Source: Pipra filicauda (lineage: Eukaryota; Chordata; Aves; Passeriformes; Pipridae). From it: a stretch of DNA of 64,000 nt. The stretch is taken from positions 3,129,651-3,193,650 of the forward strand of contig NW_024104665.1 in assembly GCF_003945595.2 (NCBI RefSeq), in the 5' to 3' direction. The position numbers were made by a program, and so were the translations under genes. The notes under the pieces are model-generated. The model did not search any database. It had not been told where the DNA came from and saw nothing but the letters and a program-made list of their open reading frames with translations. How positions within the stretch are numbered: the stretch's first letter is position 1; every line of letters starts with the position of its first letter. This document shows, in pieces, positions 36,501 to 48,100 of this stretch.

Positions 36501-39500
36501 ATAAATAGTTTCAAATGACTTTGATGTGCAGTAGATTGTTGACATTTGGGTGGAACTTGCAGGGTTCTTTGCAATTGTTCTTTCTGTTCTCTCAATTCCT
36601 TTTACTTGCCATGTTCTTTTGCTTTTCACAAAAGAACAGGCATGAAGTGCAAAACCTGCTCGAGAAATGCCATGCTTGGAGTGCATCCTTGAATAGCTGC
36701 CTTCTGTTTGATACCACACAAAGTTGCTGGTGGGATCTTACTGGCACATCAGATGGGGCATTTCTCTGTAATTCTATTATAGTCTCATCTGGGGCTGTAG
36801 TGTGGAGATAGCAAGGACAGTCCTTGTTCTTTATTTTCTCCACACAAATGCAACTGAAACGTCATGCATAACTTACAGGTTGTTTTTTTAAGTTTTTTTT
36901 AGAGAACTTTTTAAAAGTTACTCTGTATTTCATTTTAAAAAATCATATTTAAATGGGTGAACTCGTGTCTTCTTTCAAAAATGTCAGGGTGAAAGGCTCA
37001 ATTTCATTCAGGACTAATTCACACAACTGTATTCAAACAAAACTACTACTTTGAGTATTGGCTAATCCATACCATATCCCTTCTGTGAAAAAAATATTAG
37101 ATCCCTTTTAGAGGTAGGAATTCTCATAAATCTGTTTTTTGTTACACAGATGTTCATGGGTTAGAAATGGGAGGCAGAACCAAAACATCTTACAGTGGTG
37201 GTATGTAGAGGGCCACTAGGAGACCTGACTTCTAACCTCTCCCACATGTATGTTTACTGTAAGATCTTTGTTAAATTGGGTAGTGTTATATTTTCAGGAG
37301 TACCTTCTCATTTTAAATGCCACCCACTTGAGTTATCAAAATTGAAGGACTTAGAGCTGTGTCAGAAAAGAGACCTGGGCACTGCTGAACTGAACTTTAG
37401 ATGCTGTGACAGTAAAAATCTGTCCTCCTTCAGGTAAGGAGGTGTTTCTACACACATAATGGCATGGCCTGGAATTCACCACAGCTGGCACTCTGAGACC
37501 TGTGTGTCATTAACTCACTCTCTCTTTGGAGTTTCAGTTCCTAACCTGGTGCATTCACAGTCTTAAATCCTTTCCTTTATTTAGGTGCTTCAACCGTGTC
37601 TGTCAAAAAGTATGGAAGGTATAACTTTTTTTTTTGTTTGTTTAACCTCCCGTGTGGCAGCTGCAGATTTCGTGTAGAATTTATGTGGTTTCAGACATGA
37701 GTCTAATGGTTATAACACTCACAAAGTAGTTTCATGAAAGTAGGGGAGGCCAGCACACCTGAGTTAGCAAAGGGAATGGGCTCAGAGCTTTTGTGTGTTC
37801 TCTCACTGCAGCTCCTTTTGGACAGGGCAAGAAGCAATATTACTGAATGTATTGGGTAATCCCTCATGACAGTATGTCAGAAAAAGACCCTACTGCCAGT
37901 AACTGTGAATTTAAAATTTGAAAACAGCAGTGTGCCTCACCGTAAACTCATACCTAGTTCCATAAAATTTACCTATTCACACAGCTAAAACACTGTGCAA
38001 TCTTAAGCCATATTATGAATCAGCACCTTAGTATAAATTCTGTCAGGCTAAAAATGCTGGAATATCTTCATAATAAAACTTAATAGGAGAAATCAGCTTG
38101 TATACAGGGTCCTTATTTTTGCTGTATTTTGGTTCTCATTTTTAAATTATGGCAATTTGAGGCAATTTATAGATACAGTTATTATTTAATTGGACATTCC
38201 CAAAGTAGAAGGTATTTCCTTTTTTTTGTGTGTGTGGTTAAAGACTCTGGTAAAAATGAGCTTAGCCAGATAAACAGAGGAGGTTTTATTACTACTAAGA
38301 ATTAATATGATAATTTTGTCCACAACCATAATCTGCTTTTAAAATCATGCATTATGTTTTCTGTTGAAAACTAACAAATATAAATTCGCTGTGAGGAAGG
38401 CGTGTGCAGCTGCACATGTCCTGTGGGAGAGGCTTGCTTACTGGCAGGTGAATCTGGGTCCATTCTATGATTATTTCCTAGGTTAAAGTAGCAGAGGAGG
38501 ATGTTTTAATCTTAGATTGTCTCAGGAAATATTTTTACGTGCGTGAGTTTTGATTGGTTTTGATTGGACTCGTGCAGTTATTTGGTAATCAGCAGTGAAT
38601 TGTCGGTATATATGTACTGTAATGTTTCTCTCTTTACCCATTGAGATTAGTAGACATTGCTTTCAAACATACATCTGTGAAAAAGTGTTGAAACCAGAAG
38701 TCAACTATTTATATAAAATATCTCTTATCAGGGTGGTAGTGGTGGATTAATAACAAGGACTGTGTTTGTGCATCTCTTTTTAGTTTAGTAAACTGAAGCT
38801 CATGTTCAATTTCTTTTTGTTTCCTTTTTTTGGTGGTAAGATATTTGTCACTTTCTTGAGCTGTATTCAAATTTTGTAAAACACAGTTTTTACTGTTTTT
38901 TCTATAGAAATTCTGACATATAGCCACCAACTTAAAGGACTTATGATGTTTAAAAACAAATGCATGCAGCAATTAAATTATCCTTTGTTATATGTAGGCT
39001 GACTCCTGAGGAATTTTGTAACTTTTCTCATGAAGAAGCAGACTTTTTCCTTACCATGAATATTGAGCATTACAATATAAACAGCTTTGTAAGCCTTGAC
39101 TTAAAAGTAATTTTATTTAAATGGTAGTAGTAGCAAAAGGCAACGGTCTCTAATGGTTTTAAGCTGCCTTTTAAAGTTGTATAGCTATTCAAAAAGGCAG
39201 AAGAATCCACAAAATGATTAAAAGACACAAGAATAAAATTGTCATTTAGATTTGGCATTTAAAAAACAGAGATCACTATAGTAATTTTTAAATGTACAGT
39301 AAAATATACTGTCTTTGAATTCAGCATAATTTAAAGAAACAAAACCATACAGGTATCCACTAAGTAACTGGAATCATATGAATCAAGGTGGAGGTGGACA
39401 ACTTTTGGAAGCTGTCCAAATAATGCCTTCTAATTGTTTGCTCAGATAAAATTCTTGTTGAATTGTTTTCCTTATTTTCAAAGCACCTGTTGAAAAGAAG

Positions 39501-40187
39501 TATTTATCCTTCCCATTTCCATTGAATCTTCCAGTTCCAGAATTAAAAACATGCTGTCATACCTAGCATTGAAAAAAACTTAAATTACAGTAGCGGTATT
39601 GAATACATATTCAAGATCAGCTACTTAGCAGAGACTTCATTCATTGCAATCTTTGTGTAACTGATAAATGCTTTACAATGTAAATGTTTGCATAATGTAG
39701 CAGCCAGTTGCATGTGTCCCATGTTAACCTCCAGAAGCTGTAATACCTCACGCTTTCTCTCGGCAGGCAAAAGTAATTATGATAGCAATCGACATATATA
39801 ATATAGATTTTAAAATATTTAGTTTTGTTAACAGCACATACAGCCCAATAACGTGGTTAATTTCAGACAAAAATTGATAGAGATAATCTAAGTGCTTTAA
39901 GTTTGTTGTGATTGTCATTATTTCAAAGATGTATTTCCTCATAATTATTATAGTGTTTTCTTTTGAGGATTTTATTTATGTGCTTTTCAGAAAATGATAT
40001 GGTAAATATTTGATATTAAAGTATACAGGCACACATTTTATAGTTTGTTAGGGTAAGTGACAGCGTAACAGAAAGGAATGTTATGCCAATTAATTCTGCA
40101 AGGCTCATTTAGAATCAGACTGAACTGCTGATGAGACAATAATTAATGAAAATTCTGTGTTTTCATATATGAATTGTTTCTTTGCAA

Positions 40188-40207
40188 TTTTTTTTTTTTT
40201 TTTTTTT
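40188..40207. repeat. T20 homopolymer
   Basis: A run of 20 T lies about 110 bp before the CR1 copy at 40.3 kb. No adjacent retrocopy ending in A on the minus strand was recognised. Confidence 0.9.
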
Positions 40208-40315
40208 AGAATAAAGAGAATTTTCTATGTTTGGCATTTAAGGAGCTTTGTTGTAACAGTTGAGTGCAAACTGTCAAAAAGAAATAGGCAGAATCCTGGA
40301 AATGATGAGTCCAGT

Positions 40316-41098
40316 TATCATAGAATCATAGAATGGTTTGGATTGGAAGGGATCTTAAAGGTCATCTAGTTCCAACCTCCCTGGCCATGGGCAGGGACAC
40401 CTTTCGATAGACCAGGTTGCTCAGAGCTCCATCCAACCTGACCTTGAACACTGCCAGGGATGGGGCATCCACAACTTCTCTGAGCAGCAGGTTCCAGTGC
40501 CTCACCACCCTCACAGTAAAGAATTTCTCCCTAATATCTAATCTAAACCTGCCTTCTGTCAGTTTAAAATCATTCCCCCTTATCCTATCACTACATGCCA
40601 TTGCCAAAAGTCCCTCTCCAGCTTTCTTGCAGCCCCCTTTATGTACTGGAAAGCTTCTGTAAGGTGTCCCCAGAGCCTTCTCTTCTCTGTGCTGAACAAC
40701 CCCAACTCTCTCAGCCTGTTATCACAGGAGAGATGCTCCATCCCTTTAAACATCTTGCCTGGACTCGCTCCAGCAGGTCCATGTCTTTCCTGTGCAGGGA
40801 CCCCAGAGCTGGATGCAGTGCTCCAGGTGGGTGGATTCTCCCCAGAGTGGAACAGAGGGGCAGAATCCCCTCCCTTGCCCTGCTGCCCACGCTGCTTTTG
40901 ATAAGCACAGGCCACGATTGGCTTTCTAGGCTGTGAGTGCACATGGCCAGGTCATGTCCAGCCTCTCATCCACCAGCACCCCCAAATCCTTCTTGGCAGG
41001 GCTGCTCTCAGTCAGTTCTTTACTCAGCTTGTATTTGCGCTTGGGTTTACCCTGCCCCAGAAGCAGGACCTTGCACCTGGCCTTGTTCTCATGGGCAT
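40316..41098 (-). mobile_element. CR1 LINE, 5'-truncated
   Basis: This is a minus-strand CR1 in CAMKMT intron 3. It begins at its 3' end with TCATAGAATCATAGAATGG (terminal octamers on the minus strand). The body shows [37 protein letters not shown] and KDLGVLVDERLD in separate minus frames, so it has frameshifts. It extends to the region encoding a CKVLLLGQGKPKRKYKL-type stretch near 41080. Confidence 0.95.
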
Positions 41099-41253
41099 TC
41101 CTGTAAGATCCTTTCACAAATCAAAGCCTTTAAATATAGGGATTTGATTTGTAATTGCAAAATGTTTCTTATTGCAGAATTATAAATATTAGATATAGAT
41201 AGATAAGATATTATCCTATGATTTTTAAGTAAATTGGTCTAATTGGCATGGGC

Positions 41254-41334
41254 TTTTTAATGTGTGTATATACATAAGTATTAAAAAGCCCATATACACA
41301 CATTTTTTTTTAATGTGTGTATATACATAAGTAT
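41254..41334. repeat. Direct 28-bp repeat with inverted segment
   Basis: A 28-bp unit ending in TATACATAAGTAT occurs at 41254-41281 and again at 41307-41334. Between them, TTAAAAAGCCC and TATACACACATT are reverse complements of the first unit's flank and start (GGGCTTTTTAA, AATGTGTGTATA). The second unit's end was then used as the target of the SINE at 41335. Confidence 0.85.
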
Positions 41335-41660
41335 CGGGGCCTCTGGTGGTCTAGTGGTTAGAGTGCCTGACTCTCACCTCTGCGACCCGGGTTCGATTCC
41401 CGGCCCCCTGGGCAGGTGGAGCTCGTCAGCCTTGGTAGGCAATCCACCTAAGAGAAGGTCACTCTAAACAAACCTACATCCTGGGGACCTCACTGCCACT
41501 GTCCAAGCTTTGCTCGGCCCCGGCAGATGAACCTCAGGACTAAAGGGTGGGCTCAGTTCAGCGCACGCTGTGTCTCACCTAAAAATCCACTGCGCAGGCT
41601 GGAAGGGTTAATGACCTTTCCCAAAAATCTTCGCTCGCGAAGACTGGCCATTACCTTACC
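41335..41660 (+). mobile_element. tRNA-Glu-derived SINE with perfect 12-bp target duplication
   Basis: This 326-bp insertion is flanked by ATACATAAGTAT at 41323-41334 and 41661-41672. The head (41340-41411) aligns base for base in spacing with tRNA-Glu(CTC). It has A box TGGTCTAGTGG at 41347-41357, loop CTCTCAC at 41371-41377 with anticodon position CTC, TpsiC stem CCGGG/CCCGG, and B box GGTTCGATTCC at 41390-41400. The acceptor stem does not pair, so it is not a working tRNA gene. A body of about 200 bp follows, then a 3' stem-loop CTTCGCTCGCGAAG (41628-41641) and the tail CCATTACCTTACC. The tail is unlike the CR1 end, so its LINE partner is probably not CR1. Perfect duplications suggest a fairly young insertion. 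Confidence 0.9.
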
Positions 41661-43328
41661 ATACATAAGTATATATAGTTATTACACATATATTTATCTA
41701 TATATTCACATTATATATAAGAAGAAGAAAATCTGGATTTTTTAGCAGAGTGTTTTTCAGTAAGGTGCTGTCGAAGATTTATTTCACCTGACGGTATACT
41801 TTAACCCTGCCTGAAATAGGATCTTATTGGTGACATAATTATTGTAAGATGATGAAAGTAGAACTGCAATGTGCCATCTTTCCCCAAATGTTTGAAAGCA
41901 TTGTCAGCTTTTGAATTACTGTCATATTTTTTCAATTGTTTTTAGTACAAGTCAAATTTGACTTGCCTTAGTAATATAAAGCATCTCATTGTCTTCAGCA
42001 AGGCTTGTCAAATGAATAAGAAACATTGTCTTCCCTTTAAAATTGATTAAAAAAAATCCCCCCAAATTATTTTAATTTGAATGAGGTGAGAATCTGGTAA
42101 CTATTGAAATGTTTTCTGTGCCGAATAATAAGGAGCATGATAATTGAAACTTGGCATAGAAATGAGTAGCAAATTTTACTCTTCCTCCTCTTTTTAAATT
42201 GGGAATTTGAATGTTGCATAGCATAAAAGTAGGCAACAAAATACACTTGGTACTTGATATTCCAAAAGTACCATTCAAAAAAAGAATACTTAAGGGATAC
42301 ACTTAACATATAATACATATTATAGTACTTTCATGTGAATGTATTTCATATTTTGTAGATACATATTCCATAATTTGTAGAGACATATAAAATAATTTGT
42401 AGAATTTGTATGTTATCTGTATATGTAACAGTTTGAAGGATGGTGGCAACTATATCTGCAATTGTTTGTCCTTAATCTTTAAATAGTTTTTTCCTACCAC
42501 AGGACTTTACAGCCCGTTTTTGGGGAAAAGATCCATATTGCTTTCTGATGCTAAGAGAAGATGATCACAAGAGGGAGTGGGAAAAAAACTAAGCCTGGTC
42601 TGAAAGAGTAGTAAGACAAGGAGCATGTGGAGGAGAAGAATGAGGAAAACACTAGTGGCTGAGCCAGAAGGAAAATTGGAAATAAAGACATGTTTGATTA
42701 GTTTCTTTCCAAGAGAAAAACCAGATTGGGCAGAGAGGAGCCTGGGATGAAATCACAATGAATGAGATGAGCGTGTCCTGAGAATAACTGGACTGAGACT
42801 AGAAGTCAAAGGTGGAAAGGAGGCTATACTAGCTTAGCTTCAAGAGGGCTGGAAAAAAATCGTGAGTGCACCAGAAAATGTTTCCCACAGGGCCAGCAAC
42901 AGAACTATGTTTCTAGAGCTCTTTCTCTCATCTATTCCCATGCCTGCTCAGGTGAAATACATGTAGTTCTTTTTAACTGCTGCTCTTTGTAGACTGCTGC
43001 AGTAGTTTAATTTACTTTATTTGTGTAATCATAAAGAAATTGAGCTGGTGTGAAAGTTACAATCTTGCTAACAACCTGTGGAGGAGCTGATGTTCCAGAT
43101 TATGGGATTTTTGATGTTTAAAAATACCCACTGAAGTTTGCTTAAATTTAACCTTGGCTTTACAAAATGCACCATTATTTTAGAGTTGCACGTGCAAATG
43201 GGAATTTCGTGATTTGTGCAGCTGCTTGTTGCTTGGAGAGCAGATCTCTTCCTCCATCTGCCAGAAGGTTCTCAGTGGTGCTTGGCTAGTATGTTGGGTT
43301 TTTTTTCTGAAAGGTTAAGGTCTGATCT

Positions 43329-43390
43329 CTGTAACAAATGTGGATAGAGCCTTCCCAAATCTTCTTTCGCAAAGCCTAGCCATGATGACC
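43329..43390 (+). mobile_element. 62-bp severely 5'-truncated retroelement end
   Basis: Perfect 13-bp duplications TAAGGTCTGATCT lie at 43316-43328 and 43391-43403. The insert ends CTTCTTTCGCAAAGCCTAGC then CATGATGACC. This resembles the SINE 3' end at 41.6 kb (CTTCGCTCGCGAAGACTGGC then CATTACC). It is either a truncated copy of that SINE or of the LINE that shares its 3' end. The start CTGTAACAAATGTGG does not match the SINE body clearly, which mildly favours the LINE. Confidence 0.8.
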
Positions 43391-44550
43391 TAAGGTCTGA
43401 TCTGCAGAAGCAAATTGCAGCTAAAATGGTGATTTCAGCACCTAAAGCATAAATGTCAAATACTCAAGAAAAAAAAAAAAAGAGTTTCTGGGTGCTTTAG
43501 ACACTCAAGACTTGGTGGAGGGAATGTTTTTCCTCTCTCTGTGCCTCAGGGCTTCATCTAAAGAAAGTCTCTTTCTGAATTCTGTCTGTCCCCAGGTCAC
43601 CACCACATGCTGTGAGAAACAGAGTTGACAAGGACTGTAAGGTGGAGGAATCGTCCTGTTAGGGGTGAATGGTTGAGTCTTTTTCAGATAAAAACACTGA
43701 AAAGCAGGCAATGAATTCTGGTAGGCTGCATAAGGCTTTCAAGCCAAAGGCTAGAGAAGCCTGCTCTATTAAAAGGTAAATTCAGAAAGTATGAAATGAT
43801 TCTGTGTATTTAACTGAAGTGTAAATATTGATTACTTTATTACTAAATGAACACTTGCCTTTAGTTGTGTGAACGAAAAGGAAGGAGTGGTCCTCTCTGA
43901 AGTACAATATGTGGAAGTATTTACATATTGCTTCCTAGGGCAAATAGGCAAGACAGGTGTGCAGAGGGTGTAGCAATTCCTAACTAATTTTGTAATTTCT
44001 GAAATCAAGTATTTTATTTGGCAACCTTGATCTTTAATGGAAATACTTGTTGTAATTCTGTATACAAATTTGTGGTATAATAATTTTGTGAACAGACTTC
44101 AGATCACAAACCCAAGGATCCTTCATGTGGTGAAGTAGCACTTGCTAAGTGGCATGTTTTTGCGGAACATGTACTGAGAAACAATCGTATTTTCTGAAAG
44201 TACTCCACATCTTCATTTGTATGTCTAACCGTTACACTTTGAATCATCCAATGATTCATAATGGTGCTATGTTTTCAAATATATGTATATTTATGTTTTG
44301 ATAGACATCATTAGTGTGTGGTGCTAAAATTGCATACAGTTTTGTAGCAGTTGGTGGTAGATTTCAGTAGCCCTGTGTGAATCCAAAGAATATGTTAAAA
44401 TCAAGATTCTGTTGTTTGTTGTCAGTTTAACAAACTTTTAGTTTGTTTTTGTGAAGAGTCCTATAAGCACTCCTTCTCACAGTTCTTATCAGACTTCATT
44501 GTTGCACAAAGCCTTAAGTATGCTCTTGATCAAGAAATGTTCTTAGTTTG

Positions 44551-45139
44551 CGTCATGGTTTAACCCCAGGCAGCAACCAAACCCCACACAACTGCTTGCT
44601 CACTCCCTTGCTCACCATCAGGACTAGGAAGAGTATCAGAAGGGTCAAAGCTGGAAAACTCATGGGATAAAGACAGTTTAGTAGGGAAAGCAAAAGCCAT
44701 GCACATGAGCAAAGCAAAAGAAGGAATTTCACTGTTTCCCATGGACAGCAGGTATTCATTCATCCATCCCCAGGAGAGCAGAGCCCCATCATATGTTTCT
44801 TGGGAAGACAAAACACCATCAGTCCAAAGGTCCCTGCTTCCTCCTTCTTCCCCACGCTTTATATACTCAGCATGATGTCATATGGTCTGGAATATCCCTT
44901 TCATCAGTTTGGGTCACCTGTCCTGGCTGTGTCTCCTCCCAGCATCACGGGCACCCCCAGTCTCCTCACCAGCGTGGCAGTACAAAAAGCAGAAAAGGTC
45001 TTGGCTCTGTGTAAGCCCTGCTCAGCAATAACAAAAACATCCCTCTGTTATCAACCCTGTGTTTAGCACAAGTCCAAAACACAGCCCCATACCAGCCACT
45101 GCGAAGAAAACTAACTCTACCTCAGCCAAAATCAGCACA
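44551..45139 (+). mobile_element. Solo LTR, same family, older or diverged copy
   Basis: This 589-bp element begins CGTCATGGTTTAACCCCAGG (the first T has changed to C if the family begins TG) and ends AAATCAGCACA. It is flanked by GTTTG at 44546-44550 and 45140-45144. It shares TTTATATAC, GATGTCATATGGT (44875-44887), GAATATCCCTTT and AGTTTGGGTCA with the 27.5-kb copy. No retroviral coding sequence is attached. It sits in CAMKMT intron 3 in the sense orientation. Confidence 0.92.
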
Positions 45140-48100
45140 GTTTGGAATAGGTATGTAATGAATACTAGGAGCTGGTAAACAATAGCAAGGAATTTTTAAA
45201 ATGTGTTGAATGAGAACTTTAGAAACCTTATTGTCCTTGTAGCTACTTTTACAGTTACTTTATCCAGTTTTTCAAGACAAAGACATTGACCCCATTGTGA
45301 AACTGAATGCTAAAGTATTGATTTTTTTTCTGTACATTGATTGTATATTGAATATATAGTCAACCTAATTATTATATAAACATACTTTCTAGAGAATCAG
45401 AGGTGATAAACCTTAACTCTGTGTGTCTATGTAAGAGCATAGACAAAATATACATCAGTCTAAAATTTAGCAAATGCAGTTTGAATGACTTGTGGACAGT
45501 ATCAGTCTATTTTACAATGTAAACACCAGGGTCTTAAACTCACCGCTGGGCCAAGCTAAAAAGGTAATGTCTGATTGTGATATTACTGCAAAACAAATGG
45601 TAGCATGCTACTCTGCTTGAAAACATAATGGCTTTATACTATAACCTTTAACCCTGAAATGATGCTTGAGTGGACCTTAACTCCAAAGTGAACATGCCTG
45701 AGTAAATAAAACTGTGGTTTCACATAACAGAGAGATACATTTTTTAGATCCTTTGCTGATTATATTGTGTGAAGGTCAATCTTCTGCCCCATTTCTGAAA
45801 GTCGGGTCAGAATAGAGATTTTAGGGTCACTTCTTCAAGTATCTAAGCCATTACAATGCACTAATAGGCCCTGATAGCTCATTTTATAAGTTCTTAGCAT
45901 TAAGCTGGACATTGTTTGGACTCATTTCAAATCCTGCATGTACCCTGCAGGGTTAATTAACATCTTTTTAAATGGATGTATTTTGGTTATTTTGAATTAA
46001 ACTGCTTTGGTTTAGTTTGTCACTGTTTACTATCTTTTACCATGTGTAAAGATATAGAAATTTTATATTCACTTAAGATCTGTATATTGTTTTGAAATTG
46101 AACTGATTAATTTTTTTTTCCTGATTTGAACACTTCAAGAGTACAGCATCAAACATGCAGTGGTAAACAAGTTGAATACCAGTACAGAGTGGTTTGGAGT
46201 GAAAACTTTGGTTATACATTCCAACTGTATTTTGCCTGGTGAAATTTCAGGTTATTGTCTCCTACTTTGTGTAAAATGCCTTTCTAGGTTACTTATGTAG
46301 TTGCTATGAATCTTCTGCAAAGAATGTTGATCTTAATTAATAACAATTTAATTGGGATGATGAAGCAAACATTAGCACATTTCAGTTTTCTACTGAGGTA
46401 AACAGAAACCTATCAAAAAGGATATAATGAATTCAAATTGAAATAACTGTGTTTTGAGAACATTTAAGGACAACAGATTTGAAAATAGTACAGAATGGAT
46501 GAGATTGAGACAGGAAAACCACAAAATATCACCTCAAATGAGAAATATGTTGACCTCAAAACCAAAATGAACTCCTTCCTTCCCATATTGCATACTTTTG
46601 TGAAAAAATTATTTTTAATAAATGGAAGTAAACTAAAACAAGTAGTTTGTTTTCAAAGAAGAGGAATAGGATTAACATTTGAAATTGTACGAGTAATTTT
46701 TCCCTCAAGACCGTGCTTCAAATTTAACATGTATTTGTTTCAGAGAAAATATCTCTCATAGCGGGTCAGTCTTGACATCGCCTCTCCCAGCCTTCTGTCT
46801 GGAGTAGTGTAAAACCTTAATTGTGCTGCTAACAGTAGCTCTCTGGTATGTAGGGGTTCAGGGTGCAGATTGAATTTGTGTCACTCATCAGCAGGTACAT
46901 TAATTACTCCGTGCATCTGGAATGTTCTGTCGCAGTGTGGTTCCTTTTAGATCTCATGAGAAAGTAAGTGTTTAGAAAGGTAGTTGGTATGTATTTGCTC
47001 AGTACTGTAAATTCATAGAGCTATTGTGTCATAGATTGACCACTGTAAGGACTTCTTGTTTTGTGGTTCATATGGCAGAGTAGTGCTGGAGGTAAATTGT
47101 TATGTCAGGTGTGTCTGTCATATTTATGATCTTTTCTAATTTTTTCATGTAGGCTGTGTATCACTTTATTCCTTTGTTCCGACATTTCTTATGCCTACAA
47201 TCACTCATCACAGTGTTTCTGCTGCACTTCTGTCTGCTTTGCTATTCTGCTTTCATTCCTTTGGTCTAAAAGGAATTCTGACTTACCACACATATGAGAA
47301 AATTTCTTACCTGAGTAAGAGCCATGTTCAGAAACAGTGTAATATAGGAATTCAAAAAACATGTACTGGCTGTATGTTTGGAGACTTAGTTCCAGAGTAG
47401 TGCTTTCTGTGTATAGGTAAATCCTAAGATTCAACACTGCAGTAGTGGATGGCTGCAGTAGGCTCTGTGTCAAACTTTTGAATGTTCAGAAGTCGTTGCT
47501 AATTTCACAGGTTCTTATCATTGTGTGGTTTCATTCGTAAGTAAAGGTGCAATAGTTACAGAATTCACCAGTAAAGGATTTTCTTTCTAAATGTCACACC
47601 GCAAATCTGGCTGTGTTCATTTTGGTTGATATGCCATCCCTGAGCTTTAAAAAAAAACAACAGCGGAAACACAACTATTTTCATGTGCATACAGCATTGT
47701 TTGAGGGGATTTTATTCAAGAGCCTCTTCATTGCTCCATTTCCTCTACTCTCCCATAGTGTTCTTCCTGCTACAACAAATCGTAGTCTACCTTCCCTTAC
47801 CTCTTTTTGCAGAAGTCATGGCTGAGAGTTAGGAAATGTATCAGATCTGTAGTTACCTTAAGAAGGAGAAAGCAGTGATGTTCAGACCAGCTTATCCATA
47901 AAGGTAAAAGTGCATATTTAGAGTAAGAGGTTTTGTTTTTTGGTTTGTTTATTTTTTTCATAATGAATGTGGATTAAGGACAGGTGAGGACTATATATGT
48001 GAAACTAGAGTCTGTGCTTTGTCTTGTCATGGTTTCGAAGTTTGTTAGCTAAGCATATTCTAAAACAAAATAGGAAAGCAACCTCCAGAACTTCTTAGTG

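Noticed and set aside
40417..40942. Several plus and minus frames around 40.4-41.1 kb
   Set aside because: They are all within the CR1 copy; the minus ones are broken CR1 pieces and the plus ones are shadows.
41340..41411. A functional tRNA-Glu gene
   Set aside because: The acceptor arms do not pair, the anticodon stem is disrupted, and the sequence continues into a SINE body bounded by target duplications.
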